NCBI GenBank assembly: GCA_922989275.2
Contig: OV277869.1
Location: 23,694,189 to 23,758,188, forward strand
DNA from: Gari tellinella
Lineage: Eukaryota > Mollusca > Bivalvia > Cardiida > Psammobiidae
Reading direction: 5' to 3'
Length of the DNA: 64,000 bases
The translations under genes were made by a program, and so were the position numbers. Each line of letters starts with the position of its first letter. Position 1 is the first letter of the stretch. Of this stretch, positions 51,633 to 61,875 are shown piece after piece. A model generated the notes under the pieces. That model was not told the DNA's origin and made no database searches. It was given only the letters and a program-made list of their open reading frames with translations.

Positions 51633-51801
51633 CAGTGAATTGAAACGAAATTGAATATAAAAAAAATATTGGATATAACGAAAAAACAATATTCCCAATC
51701 TCTAATTAACGTATAGTAAACTGGACCTGTTGTAACGATATTTGGATATAACAAAATATATCAGACGGTCCAGATTACTTCGCTATATGTGGGCTTCACT
51801 G
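51633..51801. mobile_element. CAGTGAA-ended TA element
   Basis: TA-CAGTGAATTGAAACGAA to ATATGTGGGCTTCACTG-TA. Internal GGATATAACGAAA / TTCGCTATAT motifs resemble pogo-type terminal regions. Confidence 0.65.
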
Positions 51802-51803
51802 TA

Positions 51804-52162
51804 CAGTGGTCCTTCCCTACAACGGCCTCTCTGAACAAAGATTACCGACTTAAAATAATCATTTAGCTGTTCCGCAAACAAGACAATTTTTCTAACACTT
51901 TCACTGCTGCAATATTGTCTGCCTAAATTTATCGTCTGGTGTTGTTTCTCAAATTTACATATGAGTTGATCTGTTGACAGAAGAAATATAATGACGAGTG
52001 ACAAACAATTTGAATGCAGATCAGACGCCGCGTTACGCGAATATAGGTTGTTTGCAAATGTAAGCCAAGTATTAAGTTTCCCTCCCTATAACAACTCCCT
52101 CCGAACAACGCACGAAATATTTGTCTCCCATTTGGAGTTGTTGTAGAAAGGGGGCACAGTTG
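51804..52162. mobile_element. TA-D MITE
   Basis: CAGTGGTCCTTCCCTACAAC, sharing its left TA with the preceding element. Right GTAGAAAGGGGGCACAG. Right hairpin arm deleted (GCCGCGTTACGCGAATATAG). Confidence 0.8.
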
Positions 52163-52189
52163 TATATCAATAGGCCCCCGTTGTCATTC

Positions 52190-52640
52190 TAAGATAATCT
52201 CCTGTAATATCGTACATGCAGGATGCATTAATTCAACATAAATTACAACAACCATAAAGGTTCAATTACAGTTTCAATGTTTTAATTAGCATTCTCTTCC
52301 TGGCAAAATTGGGTCGTCAGAAAGCCAAAACCAGCGAGAGTTTAAATTTCATTACATGTCTCTAAAGTGTGCCAAAATATAACATTGCCACGAGTCCCAC
52401 AACATATTATATGCTGTCGGTGTGGAATAGGGGCGTTATCATCTCCTGTAATATAGTACATGCCCGATGCATTAAATTAACATAAATTAAAACACCCACG
52501 AGTGTTCAATTACAGTTTCAATGTTTCATTTACCATTCTCTTCCAGGCTGAAATCGGATCGTCAGAAAACCAAAGCCAGCGAGAGTTTTAGAATACGATT
52601 AATTGTCATTTAATGTCTCTAAATCGTGCCAAACTATACC
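52190..52640. repeat. two tandem units of about 245 bp
   Basis: ATCTCCTGTAATATCGTAC..CAGCGAGAGTTTAAA and ATCTCCTGTAATATAGTAC..CAGCGAGAGTTTTAG align throughout. No coding frame is conserved. Confidence 0.8.
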
Positions 52641-52803
52641 TTTGTCCAAAAACTTGCAGTGTTGAGGAGAACGATGTTCTTTCCCTTCACATACAAGTCC
52701 AATGAATTAAGATATATGAAATGACAAATTCTTGAAAGTGTTGCCAGTTTAGTATAACAAAAGAAATGCAGATAGTTTTGTGCCTTGTCAGACGCCGGCT
52801 TTC

Positions 52804-52995
52804 AGTGAAGAAGACATTGTTATAAACGTGTTACATTTTTCCCAATGCTACATGTAACACGCTTATTACTAGACCGATTGTCCCTCAAATTAAAATATAT
52901 CGCGAGCAGTTCTAAAATTTGTCATTTTATTCATTTCACCGCAAACGTTTGCTTTTCTTTGCATTTAAATCGGAGACAATCATGTTTTCTCCACG
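52804..52995. mobile_element. TA-C MITE fragment
   Basis: CAGTGAAGAAGACATTG start, CGCAAACGTTTGC and CATGTTTTCTCCACG end; no hairpin. A shorter C relic precedes it (52657-52803, GACGCCGG). Confidence 0.55.
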
Positions 52996-53047
52996 TACAT
53001 ACAATAGACGGAATCGAGTCAGTTACAGTCCATTTCCTTGTACGGTG

Positions 53048-53930
53048 CTACGTGAAATTTTGACCCAGTTGGAAATAGTCGATTCTCAACGTTGTTATAA
53101 GACCAAGGATCGATTCTGAACGTTGTAAAAATGCCAAAGGTCGATTTTCAAAGTTTAAATAAAACCAAGGATCGATTTTAAAAGTTGAAATAATTCTAAT
53201 GATCGATTCATTCTCAACACTGTTATAATCCCAAGGGTCGATTTTCAACGCTGTAAAAATGTCAAGGGTCGAGTTTCGAAGTTGTTATAAGACCAAGGAT
53301 CGATTTTTAAAGGTTGTTATAATCATAATGATTGATTCTCAACGTTGTGATAAGGCCAAGGGCCGATTTTCAACGCTCTAAAAATGTCCAGGGTCGATTT
53401 TCAAAGTTGTTATAAGATCAAGGATCGATTTTTAAAGTTGTAATAATTTTAATGATCGATTTTCAACGTTGCAATATGCCCAATGATCGATTCTTAACGT
53501 TGCGACAAGGCCAATGCTAGATTTTCAACGTTGTGTAAAGGCCAAGGGTCGATTTTTAACGTTAAAAAATTGTTGCAAAATGTCGATTTTCAACGTTGTT
53601 AAAATGACTAGTGTCGATTTTAATGTCGTGAAAATGACAAGGGTCGATTTTAACGCTGTGAAACGTTGTAATAAGACACCAAGGATCGATCCTCAACACA
53701 GTAATAAGCCCAAGGATTGACTCTCAACGTTGGAATAAGCCCAATTATCGATTTTCAACGTTGTAATAAGCCCAAAGGTTGATTCCCACGTTGTTATAAG
53801 GCAAAGTGTGTAATTATTCTCAATCTTGTTACAAGGTCGAGGGTCAATTCTCAACATTGTATTAAGTCTAAGGTTCGATTCTAAACATCGTAATAAATCC
53901 AAAGGTTGATTCTCAACGTTGTTAAAGTCC
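53048..53930. repeat. minisatellite of about 30-bp units
   Basis: Roughly 28 degenerate units of the type AAGGGTCGATTTTCAACG followed by TTGTTATAAGGCC. An isolated unit recurs at about 55720-55755 (GGTCGATTCTCAACGTTG). Unit copies vary between ATCGATTCTCAACG and GTCGATTTTCAACG. Confidence 0.88.
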
Positions 53931-54217
53931 CATTGTGTTTTCAGAACTTTTCTTAATGTCTGAAATACAATAACGGTTAATAATAATGTTTGAACATTCT
54001 AATGGGCCAAACTGATCTATGAAAAGATGAAGACGGACCTAAATCACCAAAAAGGGAGATTTAAAATCATAACAAACCGAAAATAGAGCGTCTGCCATAA
54101 ACCTTACCACACGGCTTAGTATCACGTGATACAGCGGAGTCAACATCACCGTGTGCAGCCGCAATTACCTTCGACGGTCGATCCATCAGTCAGTTAAATT
54201 AGACTATCACATTTTTT
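53931..54217. other. no recognised feature
   Basis: Plain sequence between the minisatellite and the inverted-repeat element. Confidence 0.4.
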
Positions 54218-55000
54218 TGTCCGCTCTCTAACTCGAATATTTTTTATCCGATCTTCCACAAACTTGCTGAAAATGTTCATTGATATAAAATCAAGGTTTA
54301 GTTTGATTACTTCTAAAATCGCATAAGGTGTTTTTGAGTTATTGCCTGTTAATTTATAAAAAACATGACTGTTTCAGTCATTTTTGCACTCTAAAACAAA
54401 CAGTTTTTATCGGATATTCACCAAACATGCTGAAAATATTTATTCATATAAAATTCAGGTCTAGTTTGATTATTACTAAAATCGCATGTGGCATACCTAA
54501 GTTTTTTCCCTTTATGTATTAAAAAATGACTGTTTTCAGCAAGGTTTGCTCTCTAACACAAATACGTTTTATTGGATCTTCACCAAATTTGCTGAAAATA
54601 TTTATTGATATAATATCAAGGTTTAGTTTGATTACTACTAAAAGCGCATAGGATATATCTAAGTTATTGCCTGTTTATTAATGGAAAATGACGGTTTCAG
54701 TCACTTTTTGCACTCTAACACATACAGTTTTTATCGGATATTCATTAAACTTGCTGAAAATGTTTAAGTATATAAAATTTAGGTTTAGTTTGATTATTAC
54801 AAAAATCGCATGTGGCATATCTGAGTTTTTGCCCTTTATGTATTAAAACATGACTGTTTCAGCATTTTTCAGCAATAACTCAGACATGCCTTATGCGATT
54901 TTGCTAGTTATGGAACCTGACCTAGATTCTATACTAATAAACATTTGTAGCAAGTTTGGTGAAGATCCAAATAGAAATGTTTGAGGTAGAGAGCGGACAA
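54218..55000. mobile_element. inverted-repeat element with four internal tandem units
   Basis: TTGTCCGCTCTCTAACTC at the left and AGAGAGCGGACAA at the right are inverted. Inside are four units of about 170 bp, each with CTGAAAATNTTTANTNATATA, GTTTAGTTTGATTA and ATGACTGTTTCAGC, followed by a reversed copy (54870-55000). No transposase frame. Confidence 0.75.
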
Positions 55001-55110
55001 GGCTGAAACAGTCATTTTCAGCAAGCTCAAGGTATACATTCTCTATAGTTTATTTGACCGTTTACCCACAGTGAAAGATATGTACACGTTGTTATTGAAT
55101 CTCATAGTGT

Positions 55111-55312
55111 TTAACCCTGTGCCTACTTTACGGAGTTTACAAACTATTTGAATCTAATAAGACGCCTCGTAACGTGGCGTCTCATCTGGATCCAAACTAT
55201 TTGACACTCGTCTTAAGGTTTGTTTAATTAAAATAATGCATAAATCTAAACTGAACACATTTTGCAGACGACAATGTCGAAGCAGACGTCTGTGCAGCAG
55301 AATAAGGGTTAT
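55111..55312. mobile_element. TTAA-Q MITE
   Basis: TTAACCCTGTGCCTACTTTAC to CAGCAGAATAAGGG then TTAT. Hairpin at 55139-55204 (GACGCCTCGTAACGTGGCGTC). Confidence 0.75.
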
Positions 55313-55530
55313 CCAGATGTTCCAGCTAAACATGTAAGCGAGAGTAATCTGAACCAATCTAACATTTTCTCACTCATTTCAGCACCGAATGATATGGTGT
55401 TACTACTGATTAAACCGTCTATTCGAGACACTTTTAATGAGTATGACACCATTGGGTTTAAAAGCAGAAATAAAGATTTAAGTTTTCGAAATACTTCCGT
55501 TATCTGGAGCCCTGTATTTATAGAGTTGTC
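55313..55530. mobile_element. family J element, inverted
   Basis: ATGATATGGTGTTACTACTG, ATTCGAGACACTTTTAATG and TTCCGTTATCTGGAGCCC match the copy at 19128 in reverse. Confidence 0.6.
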
Positions 55531-55829
55531 CTTCTTTCCATTCACAAGGGAGGCTTTTTAATTGGTGCAGCACCAAAATATTATAACTAAAATTTAAAAA
55601 GCGAATTGCTTAGATAAAACCGGTTTTTGTGAAAGAATCACGTCCCACGTAGTTCAAATGGGAACAAAAACAACCGTTTTATGCAGGTTTCTCAAAAGCA
55701 CAATGCTGCTTTGATAAGGCGAATGGTCGATTCTCAACGTTGAAATAAGGTATGTACCTATGTTGTCGATCTGGGTCCAGACTGTTTGTAAATACATGGA
55801 CACCTCAAGCGGCGATATGCGGGGTAAGG

Positions 55830-56042
55830 TTAACCATTTGCCTGCTGGTCGCGACTTTACTGATTTTCGCAAAAAGTTTGGATCCAGATCAGACGCCGCG
55901 TAACGCGGCGTCTGATCTGGATCCAAACTGTTTGACACTCCTCTTTAGGATTAATTACTTACAAATTGTATAAATCTAGATTGAACAAAGTTTTCAGACG
56001 ACAATTTCGAAGCAGACGATATTACCGCAGGATAAGGGTTAA
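55830..56042. mobile_element. TTAA-Q MITE, intact type copy
   Basis: TTAACCATTTGCCTGCTGG to CCGCAGGATAAGGGTTAA. Perfect hairpin at 55865-55931 (GTTTGGATCCAGATCAGACG, CGCGTAACGCG). Confidence 0.85.
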
Positions 56043-56079
56043 AGTTAGTACATTGGGGAAGATGCTATTCTTTCACTAT

Positions 56080-56335
56080 AACCCTTTCGCTGTCAATGAC
56101 ACCAAATACCAACTTTGCAAACAGTTTTGATCCTAATCAGACGGTGTCAAGACTGTTTGACACTTGTTTCGAAAGTACGTCAGTTATACTGCCTTAAGAC
56201 AACTTTACGCGGCGTCTGATCTGGATTCAAGCTGTTTGCAAATGTAAGCCGATTCCCCTCCCTCTAACGATTCCCACCGAACAACGCACACAATTTTGGT
56301 CTCCCATTGAATGTCGTTGTAGGGAGGGAGCGCTG
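56080..56335. mobile_element. composite: E-type left, D-type right
   Basis: TAACCCTTTCGCTGTCAATG with E body to ACTGCCTTAAGACAACTT, then directly ACGCGGCGTCTGATCTGG and D right half to GGGAGGGAGCGCTG followed by TA. The switch is at the hairpin arm GCGGCGTCTGATC. A C left-end fragment precedes it (56048-56080). Confidence 0.65.
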
Positions 56336-56340
56336 TATAC

Positions 56341-56472
56341 ACAGTTTCGAAGTTAAGTTGACGGTTCTTTCACATAAATCGTTAGAAAATTTATTTTTTT
56401 ACATGTTATTGCATGACATTTGCGTTTCATTTGCGTTTAAACGGGAAATAATAACGTCTTCTGGCTTCACTG
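56341..56472. mobile_element. TA-C fragment
   Basis: TTTGCGTTTCATTTGCG, then TAACGTCTTCTGGCTTCACTG and TA. Confidence 0.55.
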
Positions 56473-56636
56473 TACATACCGTATTATTTTAATCTAAATT
56501 GCAAACAGCTTGTGGCCTGATCAGACGCCGGGTTACCCGGCGTTTGATCAGGCTTCAAGCTGTTTGCAATGAAAATACAAGTTATTTGGTTCAAATAGGT
56601 TTACATTATTGGGAAAGAATAACGACTTTTCCACTG
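56473..56636. mobile_element. TA-C MITE, left part missing
   Basis: Hairpin at 56503-56571 (CCGGGTTACCCGG), right AACGACTTTTCCACTG then TA. Confidence 0.7.
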
Positions 56637-56656
56637 TACGTGTAGGTAATAAGGTA

Positions 56657-56990
56657 CAGTGGGGAAAACGTTATTCTTTCCCTTTAAACGCATTTACGAT
56701 AAATTTAGTGTTTTCATTTAAAAAAGTTTGGTCCAAGATCAGACGCCGGGTAACCTGACGTCTGATCGGGCTCCAAACTGTGTGTCACTCAGAATAAAAT
56801 GAATAGAGACATTTATAACAAATGTTTTTTCTTCATTTTAACCCGGCGTCTGATCGGGCTCCAAACTGTTTGCCACTCAGAATAAAATAAATAGTGAGAC
56901 ATTTATAACAAATGTTTTTTCTCCATTTTAACGCTTTGTGTTTGCGTTTCGTTTGCGTTTAAACGGGAAAGAATAACGTATTCTCCACTG
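56657..56990. mobile_element. TA-C MITE with internal duplication
   Basis: CAGTGGGGAAAACGTTATTC to AACGTATTCTCCACTG. About 90 bp from GACGTCTGATCGGGCTCC to TTTTTCTTCATTTTAAC occur twice (from about 56751 and 56842). The flank TACGTGTAGGTAATAAGGTA is present on both sides. Confidence 0.85.
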
Positions 56991-57235
56991 TACGTGTAGG
57001 TAATAAGGTACATGAGCGTATTCTTTTATGAAATCATACAGAGTGTGACGGGGGTAATATTTGATCAAAATATTTACAGTATACCCAATTGTGGAGAGAT
57101 CGAAGTGGGTTATGTCAATAGCTGATCATTTATAGACATTTGTTAAACCAGGAAGTGATTATACGATATTTCTCATTTCAAATATGATTTGGCCTGTTAT
57201 TTTCCATACCAAACTAAAATGTTAATCTCTTCTGC

Positions 57236-57395
57236 GTCATGACGCCGTCTGCTTGACATGTTGTCGTCTTTTGTTGTTTCACAAATTAAGAGTTCAATGT
57301 TTTTGACGACTGAAACGTATATTTTATTGTTAATCAGTTCATATTTTGATCAAATGGCGAATGACTTGGCGTCTGATCAGGATCCATAATGCCGT
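57236..57395. repeat. D/E remnants
   Basis: GACGCCGTCTGCTTGAC, GTTGTCGTCTTTTG and GGCGTCTGATCAGGATCC remain without ends. Confidence 0.4.
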
Positions 57396-57637
57396 CAAAA
57401 CACCAGTGCCAGTACAGCTGAAAAGCGCACTCGCAGCCGTCGTCTGCGCCAATTCTTAGATTAATATTTATTCGTTTTAGTGTGTCAAACAGTTTGGACC
57501 CTGACATTATACAGAGTTACTAGGTATCTGAGTTTAATCATAATATTCTTGGTATAGGATATAAATAAGTTCGTACATGTACCTAACAAAATCATGCTAA
57601 AGCATTTTACAGTCATAAACAACCACATTCGACTAAG

Positions 57638-57703
57638 CAAACAGTTTGAATCCTGATCAGACGCCGCATGTAACGCAGCGTCTGATCAGGACCCAAACTA
57701 TTT
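57638..57703. repeat. shared hairpin, E type
   Basis: CAAACAGTTTGAATCCTGATC, inner GACGCCGCATGTAACGC, right arm GATCAGGACCCAAACTATTTG. The flanks are decayed. Confidence 0.7.
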
Positions 57704-57867
57704 GACACGTGTCCTCGATAATTTTTGCTCATTAAGTGATCTTCTTTCGAGTACCATACAGATACAGATACAGATGGTTCTTCGGTCATACTGCCAGAAA
57801 TCTAACTTCGGGGTTAATCATCAGATGGCAGTATTCGCCCATCCCATACAACATGTAGTATATAAGC

Positions 57868-58015
57868 AAACGCATAATGCGGCGTCTGATCAGAGTCTAC
57901 ACTGTTTGCTGATAGGAATTTCAATGTTAAACAAAATGAAATGAAAATTTAAATCAGGCGCCCCTTATATCAAAACTGGACTATACCTGGACTATAAACT
58001 GGACTATAAACATGG
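57868..58015. repeat. F half hairpin and CTGGACTATA tandem repeat
   Basis: GCGGCGTCTGATCAGAGTC with TACACTGTTTGC is the right arm seen at 28510. Further on, CTGGACTATA occurs three or four times (57977-58015). Confidence 0.6.
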
Positions 58016-58019
58016 AAGA

Positions 58020-58767
58020 ATCCATTGGGTGCAAATGGGTTAGTGCAGACGATATTTCGTCAGTAAAAAGATTAACAAAGACGGTTAAAGTTTACGATGG
58101 AAGGATTAAGTATTAACCATTTAAACTAAATATACTGTATGTCTATATACTAGGCTTTTGTGTCATGTTTATTCAAACACCATGTGATTATCGCAAATGA
58201 TAAGTCATCGAACCGGGAACAGAATATTTAAAAAATGTTTACTATTCAAAGGTTTTCTTATTCAAATATTTAAAGAAAATTCCCCTTCCATGATGCCGTC
58301 TATTCAAAAAGTGCCGTCTCTCTTTTGTTTCCAATTTTTAAGCCCTTTGTTCGATTGAAAACTAGTTCAGGAACTTACGCGAATCAAATCGTGTTGTGGC
58401 AGAGAAAGGGTTAAACATTTTTTTACTTTTGAAATTGTCGTCTGCTTTATTTAATCTTTATCATTTTTGTTTTGAAGGCGTAGACGGAAAACATATATAT
58501 GACAATTCCAAAGATATGAACAAACCTAACAACACCAAGTAGTTTTCACTTGCAATGGAAAGAAATAATGAGGCATGAATGACATTCAGACAAAGCCTTC
58601 AGACGGAGCCTACTAGATAAGTATTTTAAACAAAATCTAGTTTATCGTTATTTCTTCTTTATTTACACAAAAAAGCGTGTACTATATCACATTTTGTTAG
58701 GTTATCACCGCGCGTACGCATACAGCCTGCGCCAGCATATCACTTTATTATTAATGGAAGTCATATA
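58020..58767. other. no recognised gene
   Basis: Short phrases such as ATGCCGTCTATTCAAAAAG near 58295 look like E/D body relics. Otherwise plain sequence. Confidence 0.4.
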
Positions 58768-58957
58768 CAGTCGAACTTCGACATTTCGAAATCGCTTAAC
58801 TCGAACTAACCGATATTTCGACACATGAATTAAATTATGTCAAGTTCGGTTAAGTCGAACATACCCGTAGTTCAAAATTAAAACGTGGCTAAGCCACGTT
58901 TTAACTTTGAACTACGGGTATGTTCGACATAACCGAGTTCGAGATATCGAAGTTCGA
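58768..58957. mobile_element. TA-G MITE
   Basis: TA then CAGTCGAACTTCGACATTTC; right GAGATATCGAAGTTCGA. Perfect inner palindrome AAAACGTGGCTAAGCCACG. Confidence 0.82.
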
Positions 58958-59382
58958 AAAACGCTAGTTGAGAAACATGTGTCGCGAGGAGTCTAAAGAC
59001 TGTAAAACATGACGTCAGTTCGAATCAGGTTCGAATCGCATTAACATAATAAATGTTTTTGTTCCTTCTATCATGTCTTTTTGTAGTTTTATAATCATGT
59101 GAAGCTCAACTTTTCGAAAAGAACAGCTATTGTAGCCAACCTGTTATTTGTGGTTTTTAGCTAAATTTTCATAAGATAACATTTCTCAATATCTATCTTA
59201 GGTTACCGTTTGAAGTTTTGAATATCAGGTAGATCTAATTCACTATTTTTTCAAAAGGTACGGTGTGCAAAACGACGGGCGACGCCGGACAAAGCGAACT
59301 CAATAGCTCACCACGACACTTGGTGCCAGGCAAGATACGAAGCCGTCAAAACCTCAGCGCCACCAGGGCTTTGATTAAGATA
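58958..59382. other. fragment of a CAATAGCTCACC-type repeat in plain DNA
   Basis: 59270-59320 contains GACGCCGGACAAAGCG and CAATAGCTCACC with CACTTGGTGCC, a phrase I associate with dispersed bivalve repeats. The rest is featureless. Confidence 0.5.
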
Positions 59383-59536
59383 CAGTCGAACTTCGATATC
59401 TCGAACTCGTTTAACTCAATTTATCCGATAGTTCGACATATGAACTGCATTTTTTCATGCTCGGTTTAGCCATGTTTTAACTTTGAAATACGGGTATGTT
59501 CGACAAAACCGACTTCGAGATATCGAAATTCGACCG
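59383..59536. mobile_element. TA-G MITE, left palindrome arm missing
   Basis: TA then CAGTCGAACTTCGATATC; right GAGATATCGAAATTCGACCG. Confidence 0.7.
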
Positions 59537-59646
59537 CAGTTTGCTCAACGACAACGGAAGAGATAATTTTCATTTTTTTCAAACTGTCTTTCCATTTAAT
59601 TGTCAAAAACCTTTTATAGGTACATGTATGTCTAACACCTTTTGTA

Positions 59647-59898
59647 CAATTGAGAAGACGATATTCTTTTCCAGTATACGCGTTTAGGCTAAAAAAAACT
59701 TACATGAACTGAAAACAGTTTGGAGCCAGACTAGAATCCCAATTGTTTGCCACCCAAATTGATATAATTTTTACATAATTTGTAAGTTCAGAAAAATGTC
59801 ATTTTTTATATTTTATCTAATAATGTTTTTCTTAAAGACAAATATAATTTAATAAAATATAGAAAATTGACATGGGAAAGAATACCGCTTCTCCACTG
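59647..59898. mobile_element. TA-C MITE, hairpin deleted
   Basis: TA then CAATTGAGAAGACGATATTC; right AATACCGCTTCTCCACTG. Core reduced to TTTGGAGCCAGACTAGAATCC. Confidence 0.75.
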
Positions 59899-60021
59899 AG
59901 CAAAGGCAGTGGTTAATTAGGTAGACTGTCAATATTGCATGCGTGCTTTGTTCATGTTTGTATAAGTAGTCTATGTTTGAATTCGTGAATTGACCTTTGC
60001 TATTCAAGGTTGTATAGAATA

Positions 60022-60273
60022 CAGTGGAGAAAGCGTTGTTCTTTTTTTATTTGTTTAAGCGAAAACGAAACGCAAACGCATCGCATTAAAACGTAGAAAA
60101 GGACAATTCTTCGACAATTCTGACTATGCATGTTTATCTGAGTGGAAAACAGTTTGGAGCCTGATCAGACGCCGGGTTGCCCGGCGTCTGATCTGGCTCC
60201 AATTTCTTTGCAACGGAAATAAACTTTTTAGCTTGAACGCGTTTCTTGGGAAAGAATAACGTTTTTCTCACTG
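60022..60273. mobile_element. TA-C MITE
   Basis: TA then CAGTGGAGAAAGCGTTG; right GAATAACGTTTTTCTCACTG. Hairpin at 60149-60212 (CCGGGTTGCCCGG). Confidence 0.85.
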
Positions 60274-60337
60274 CACAGACAACCATGTTCTAGTTCCTTT
60301 TCTCGAATGTAGGTCAAGGATTGGAAACGTGATACAT

Positions 60338-60514
60338 ACACATTACCAGTTGACAGTGCGATACAGAGTGATGTATTTAGCTCGAGACGTTTTTGGCGGA
60401 AATAGCCGATATGACGAGCGCCTTGGCACGAGTCTGATCGGTTGTTTCCGCCAAAAACGTCGAGAGCTAAATGCAACACTCTGTAGCGAACTGGCAACTG
60501 GTAATGTGTTTATT
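60338..60514. repeat. nested foldback with 4-nt direct separators
   Basis: 177 bp. ATTTAGCT-CGAG-ACGTTTTTGG faces CCAAAAACGT-CGAG-AGCTAAAT. Inside, GA-CGAG-CGC faces GCA-CGAG-TC around CTTG. Outside, CAGT-GCGA-TACAGAGTG faces CACTCTGTA-GCGA-ACTG, so here the direct word is GCGA. Confidence 0.88.
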
Positions 60515-60684
60515 ATATGCCTTGAATACACTCCAGAAGCAACTAAATAGTTGTTTAAGTCATTTTATATCCAAAATTTGTAAGTTATGTGAAGCAGAAA
60601 AAGATTTTTTGCATGCCACAAAGAATAACGCGGCACTTATACATGTACGTAAATGACGTCACGTCAAATCGAAAGCGAGGTCAG

Positions 60685-60743
60685 AGTAAGATACAAAGTG
60701 GCTGATACAAGGTGGCTGATACAGACTCTTGTATTTTACTCTG
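60685..60743. repeat. small palindrome with an internal direct repeat
   Basis: CAGAGTAAGATACAA faces TTGTATTTTACTCTG. GTGGCTGATACA occurs twice inside. Confidence 0.6.
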
Positions 60744-60991
60744 CAGATACACGCGGAAACGCTCGATATCATACGAAGGCATATAATAAAGTATGAAGTT
60801 ATGAACGGTACAAAAGACCCTTTGTGACATTCAAATTGCTCGATTAAATGTCTTCCAAGTTATAGATAGCTTGTTTGAGATGTTAAAATGTTTGTTTGAA
60901 TCTTAGTTGGAGCCTGATTAGATTAGGCACGGAGTATTTCAGCGTCTTACTTGTGTTAAAACTGACCACAATGGACATCATTTCTTTAAGA

Positions 60992-61090
60992 ATTCAATTC
61001 AAATTCAAATTGCTTTATTTCGTATCTCAGTTTACATACAAATACATGAGACAGTTATACTAAAGGTGGTGCCTGAAGAAGGCCTACAAA
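60992..61090 (-). mobile_element. possible LINE 3' end
   Basis: ATTCAATTCAAATTCAAATTG followed by CTTTATTTCGTATCTCAG looks like a simple tail and 3' UTR read from the other strand. No coding part. Confidence 0.35.
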
Positions 61091-61451
61091 CGTTTTAAAG
61101 TTCTTTCTCCAGTACAAGTCAAACTATTGCACCTTGTTTCCTGTTTTATCGACAGGACTCTGTGTTTATTGAGCGAATACCAACAGCCGCGTCTTTGACC
61201 GACACTGTTTCCAATGCAATAAATCAGATTTCTCATGGCACGCCTCAATCATATAAGTATTTATTACACCTCGCTTTGAGTTACAATGTTAAATTCCCAT
61301 AGACCTACAGTTAACTTTACATCTATTCAAAATATACTGTCACTCTTTATTATTATTATTATTATTATACCAGATTTATATAGCGCTCTTTTCACACAGG
61401 GATTGTGCGTTCAAAAGCGCTTTACATGAACTAACACATATGTACCTATAA

Positions 61452-61787
61452 ATCGACAAAGACAAAATAACTACAATTAGATCTGAAATAAAACATGAAT
61501 AAACATATAAAAGACAGTCCCCCAAAACGGCGATCACATTACCCCCATCAATCAGCAATGAACCGACCGGCTAAGTATTGCCGACTTATATAAATAATGG
61601 TAGAGCGCCCAATGCAGGCCATCGACAAAACACAAATAACTATAATTAGATCTAAAATAAATAAGAATAAACATACAAAAGACAGCCCCCAAAACGGCGA
61701 TCACACTACCCCCATCAATCAGCAATGAACCAACCGGCTAAAGATTGCCGACCAATAGAAATAATAGCAGAGCGCCCAATGCAGGCC
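61452..61787. repeat. tandem pair of about 168 bp in the LINE UTR
   Basis: ATCGACAAAGACAAAATAAC..AATGCAGGCC is followed directly by ATCGACAAAACACAAATAAC..AATGCAGGCC, about 90% alike by eye. Confidence 0.85.
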
Positions 61788-61875
61788 ATCTAATGTAACA
61801 TAACTAGGAAAAATAGCATGCGACCATAACTAAAAGCTCTATAGAAGATCAATGACATGATTAAAAATGGTGAAA

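Noticed and set aside
60228..60550. Overlapping open frames on both strands.
   Set aside because: They mirror each other because the region is a palindrome (60338-60514).
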